NCBI RefSeq assembly: GCF_025717045.1
Contig: NZ_JAOVZN010000005.1
Location: 310,001 to 374,000 of the forward strand
Length of the DNA: 64,000 nucleotides
Direction of reading: 5' to 3'
Source of the DNA: Flavobacterium sp. SH_e
Lineage (GTDB): Bacteria; Bacteroidota; Bacteroidia; Flavobacteriales; Flavobacteriaceae
The position numbers and the translations under genes were made by a program. Positions 62,581 through 64,000 of the stretch are shown here, in pieces; position 1 is the first letter of the stretch, and every line of letters begins with the position of its first letter. Below the pieces are notes generated by a model. That model saw nothing but the letters and a program-made list of their open reading frames with translations. It was not told the DNA's origin and searched no databases.

Positions 62581-62603
62581 CAAAAGTACATACAATTTTG
62601 TAT
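62581..62603 (-). promoter_or_regulatory. -7 box and 14-bp palindrome upstream of the copper locus
   Basis: Minus-strand TACTTTTG (62588-62581) is a -7 box. Directly upstream is ATACAATTTTGTAT (62590-62603), a perfect 6-bp inverted repeat with 2-bp centre, a good size for a metal-responsive repressor. No clear -33 TTTG is present. The predicted start near 62575 gives a leader of about 18 nt for the TTG start. Confidence 0.45.
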
Positions 62604-62911
62604 TTATTTTAACGAAACAAGATTTTTTATTTAATAAAAGATAAAAACATCTTATTTGTAAAAAACGAATCGATCATAAAATAACGATATATCGTAGATT
62701 TAAAAAACTTCAAAAATTGGCAATTCCTTTAAAACAAAGGCCTTAAAGATAAAGGCACGTTAATTGGCTAATGTTTGGCATCACATATTAATTTAAAATG
62801 CGAAACATGAAAACATTCCAAATATTTCCACTTGCACGTTCACCAGTAATCAAAATCCGCAAAAAAATCACTTCTTAATCTAGATTAATCGATGCAGATT
62901 TCATTCCGAAA

Positions 62912-62919
62912 TATATTTG
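62912..62919 (+). promoter_or_regulatory. -7 box for the chloroperoxidase-like gene
   Basis: TATATTTG matches TAnnTTTG, 112 bp before the ATG at 63032; no good -33 TTTG. A palindrome TTAATCTAGATTAA spans the sequence around 62880, just upstream. The rest of the gap shows nothing clear. Confidence 0.4.
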
Positions 62920-63031
62920 CATCATAATCAAACAAAATAAAACACATAACAAGATATAAGTTTAAATTTTAAACTTAAAATCCAATTTAAATTAAAAATA
63001 CAAAACAAATTAATATTAAAAATCAAAAACC

Positions 63032-63847
63032 ATGAGCACATTTACAGTAAAAGACGGAACACAGATTTATTACAAAGACTGGGGAACAGGACAACCAATC
63101 GTTTTCCACCACGGATGGCCTTTATCAAGCGATGATTGGGACGCACAAATGATGTATTTCCTTCAAAAAGGATACAGAGTAATTGCACACGATCGCCGCG
63201 GACATGGTCGTTCTGGTCAAGCTTCTGAAGGAAATAACATGGAAACTTACGCATCTGACATCGCTGAATTGACAGAGTTTTTAGACTTAAAAGATGCAAT
63301 CCACGTTGGTCATTCAACTGGAGGCGGTGAAGTAATTCGCTACGCTGCTAAATACGGAAAAGGACGTATTGCAAAAGCAGTAATCATTAGCGCTGTAACT
63401 CCTATTATGATTCAAAACGAATCTAATCCAGAAGGTGTTCCATTATCTGTTTTTGACGAAATTAGAAAAGGAACTGGATTCAACAGAGCACAATATTTTT
63501 ACGACTTCCCTATTCCATTTTACGGATGGAACCGCGAAGGGCAAACAATTCAAGAAGGTATTAAACAAAACTGGTGGCGTCAAGGAATGATGGGTTCTGT
63601 TTTATCTCACTACGAAGGAATTAAAGCTTTCTCTGAATCAGATTTTACAGAAGATTTGAAAAGTTTAGATATTCCTGTTTTGGTTTTACACGGAGAAGAT
63701 GACCAAATCGTTCCTTTTGCGCAAGCTCCTAGAGCTGCAAAATTGTTGAAAAACGGGAAATTGATTTCTTATCCTGGATTCTCTCACGGAATGCCAACTA
63801 TCAATGCTGAAACTATCAACAACGATATTTTAGATTTCATCAAATAA
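63032..63847 (+). CDS. Alpha/beta hydrolase, non-haem chloroperoxidase-like
   Basis: A 271-residue hydrolase: FHHGWPLSSDDWDAQM oxyanion segment, RRGHGRSGQ, nucleophile elbow GHSTGGGE (Ser95), acid Asp in LHGEDDQIVP and His in FSHGMP. This sequence set is typical of cofactor-free haloperoxidases/perhydrolases, which mostly act as esterases in vivo. Codon use is more GC-rich and regular than neighbours, which suggests high expression. A terminator at 63858-63893 follows. Confidence 0.9.
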   Translation: MSTFTVKDGTQIYYKDWGTGQPIVFHHGWPLSSDDWDAQMMYFLQKGYRVIAHDRRGHGRSGQASEGNNMETYASDIAELTEFLDLKDAIHVGHSTGGGEVIRYAAKYGKGRIAKAVIISAVTPIMIQNESNPEGVPLSVFDEIRKGTGFNRAQYFYDFPIPFYGWNREGQTIQEGIKQNWWRQGMMGSVLSHYEGIKAFSESDFTEDLKSLDIPVLVLHGEDDQIVPFAQAPRAAKLLKNGKLISYPGFSHGMPTINAETINNDILDFIK

Positions 63848-63857
63848 ATCAATAATC

Positions 63858-63893
63858 ACTGCCTGTAAAGGTTCAATTTGCAGGCAGTTTAAT
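63858..63893 (+). terminator. Rho-independent terminator
   Basis: ACTGCCTG (63858-63865) pairs with CAGGCAGT (63881-63888) around a 15-nt loop, then TT. Moderate T-run. Confidence 0.6.
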
Positions 63894-63904
63894 CTTCTCA
63901 AATT

Positions 63905-64000
63905 ATGAGTTTTTTTCAGCAACCCTCGTTTGATACTGTTACAGAAGCTTTGCAATGGCTGAGCACACAAGGTTATACAGAAAATTTTAATCTAGACACC
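63905..64000 (+). CDS. Small protein start (phosphoribosylpyrophosphate-synthetase-like annotation), 3' truncated by window
   Basis: From ATG 63905 the frame MSFFQQPSFDTVTEALQWLS, then TQGYTENFNLDT, stays open to the window edge. Short Bacteroidota proteins beginning with a similar TVSEAL..L..RGYT.NF.L pattern are often annotated as PRPP synthetase, though they lack its domains. Only 32 residues can be seen. Confidence 0.4.
   Translation, partial: MSFFQQPSFDTVTEALQWLSTQGYTENFNLDT

Overview
The window is AT-rich chromosomal DNA from a Bacteroidota bacterium, most likely Flavobacterium or a close relative. Evidence: a SusC/SusD pair, many Cys-anchored lipoproteins, promoters of the TTTG-N(16-21)-TAnnTTTG type, A-rich leaders instead of Shine-Dalgarno sequences, 2TM-domain and SnoaL/VOC proteins typical of the group, and REP-like palindromes. 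No rRNA, tRNA, CRISPR array, integrase or IS transposase was seen. Gene identities come from reading motifs in the sequence; no database search was possible.

Layout. (1) 1-2.6 kb: the end of a locus that resembles an extracellular contractile injection system: the C-terminus of an HNH-nuclease-like protein, a peptidoglycan-binding/CHAP hydrolase and an AAA+ ATPase. (2) 2.6-9.4 kb: a four-gene minus-strand operon (DUF1826-like, MEDS sensory domain, two unknowns), a PL14-like polysaccharide lyase lipoprotein, a double GNAT protein and a secreted beta-helix-like protein. (3) 9.5-13.1 kb: a deletion scar joining the start of an aldo/keto reductase to the end of an AraC regulator, a TonB-C-like lipoprotein, and a Crp/Fnr - SDR - VOC/SnoaL group with an FNR-type palindrome. 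(4) 13.3-20.1 kb: a complete TetR-controlled efflux operon (TetR, TolC, HlyD, two ABC ATPases, two ABC-2 permeases) with a perfect 44-bp palindrome on its promoter. (5) 20.3-24.6 kb and 38.8-43.4 kb: two paralogous two-component systems, each a TPR/HisKA_2 kinase plus a receiver-sigma54 activator. (6) 24.8-31.4 kb: stress or detoxification operons (DJ-1/PfpI, ABM, cupin, carboxymuconolactone decarboxylase, alpha/beta hydrolase) near two Crp/Fnr regulators, with a duplicated 21-bp element at the same distance from each promoter. (7) 31.5-38.8 kb: biotin synthase, a luciferase-like oxidoreductase, tandem secreted paralogues of unknown function, a DoxX-like membrane protein and alpha/beta hydrolases. 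(8) 43.5-47 kb: hydrolases and an epimerase-like protein. (9) 47.2-51.8 kb: a SusCD pair behind a leader of about 380 nt. (10) 52.5-56.4 kb: small secreted or soluble unknowns and an FAD monooxygenase with a DnaJ-type zinc-ribbon extension. (11) 56.6-62.6 kb: a copper-acquisition locus: two small CxGxC secreted proteins, a Met/His lipoprotein, an OprC/NosA-like TonB receptor carrying CxxxM and HxM, MbnP and an MbnH/MauG-type dihaem enzyme. (12) 63-64 kb: a chloroperoxidase-like hydrolase and the start of a small protein.

The strongest lead is the copper locus. There a copper-type outer-membrane receptor, the MbnP/MbnH pair (known elsewhere for turning a Trp into kynurenine to build a copper site) and a pair of uncharacterised three-Cys proteins form one cluster. 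Next are the duplicated 21-bp element with exact promoter spacing, the 44-bp TetR operator, the DJ-1-ABM-ABM fusion that has lost its nucleophilic Cys, and the long structured leader of the SusCD operon.
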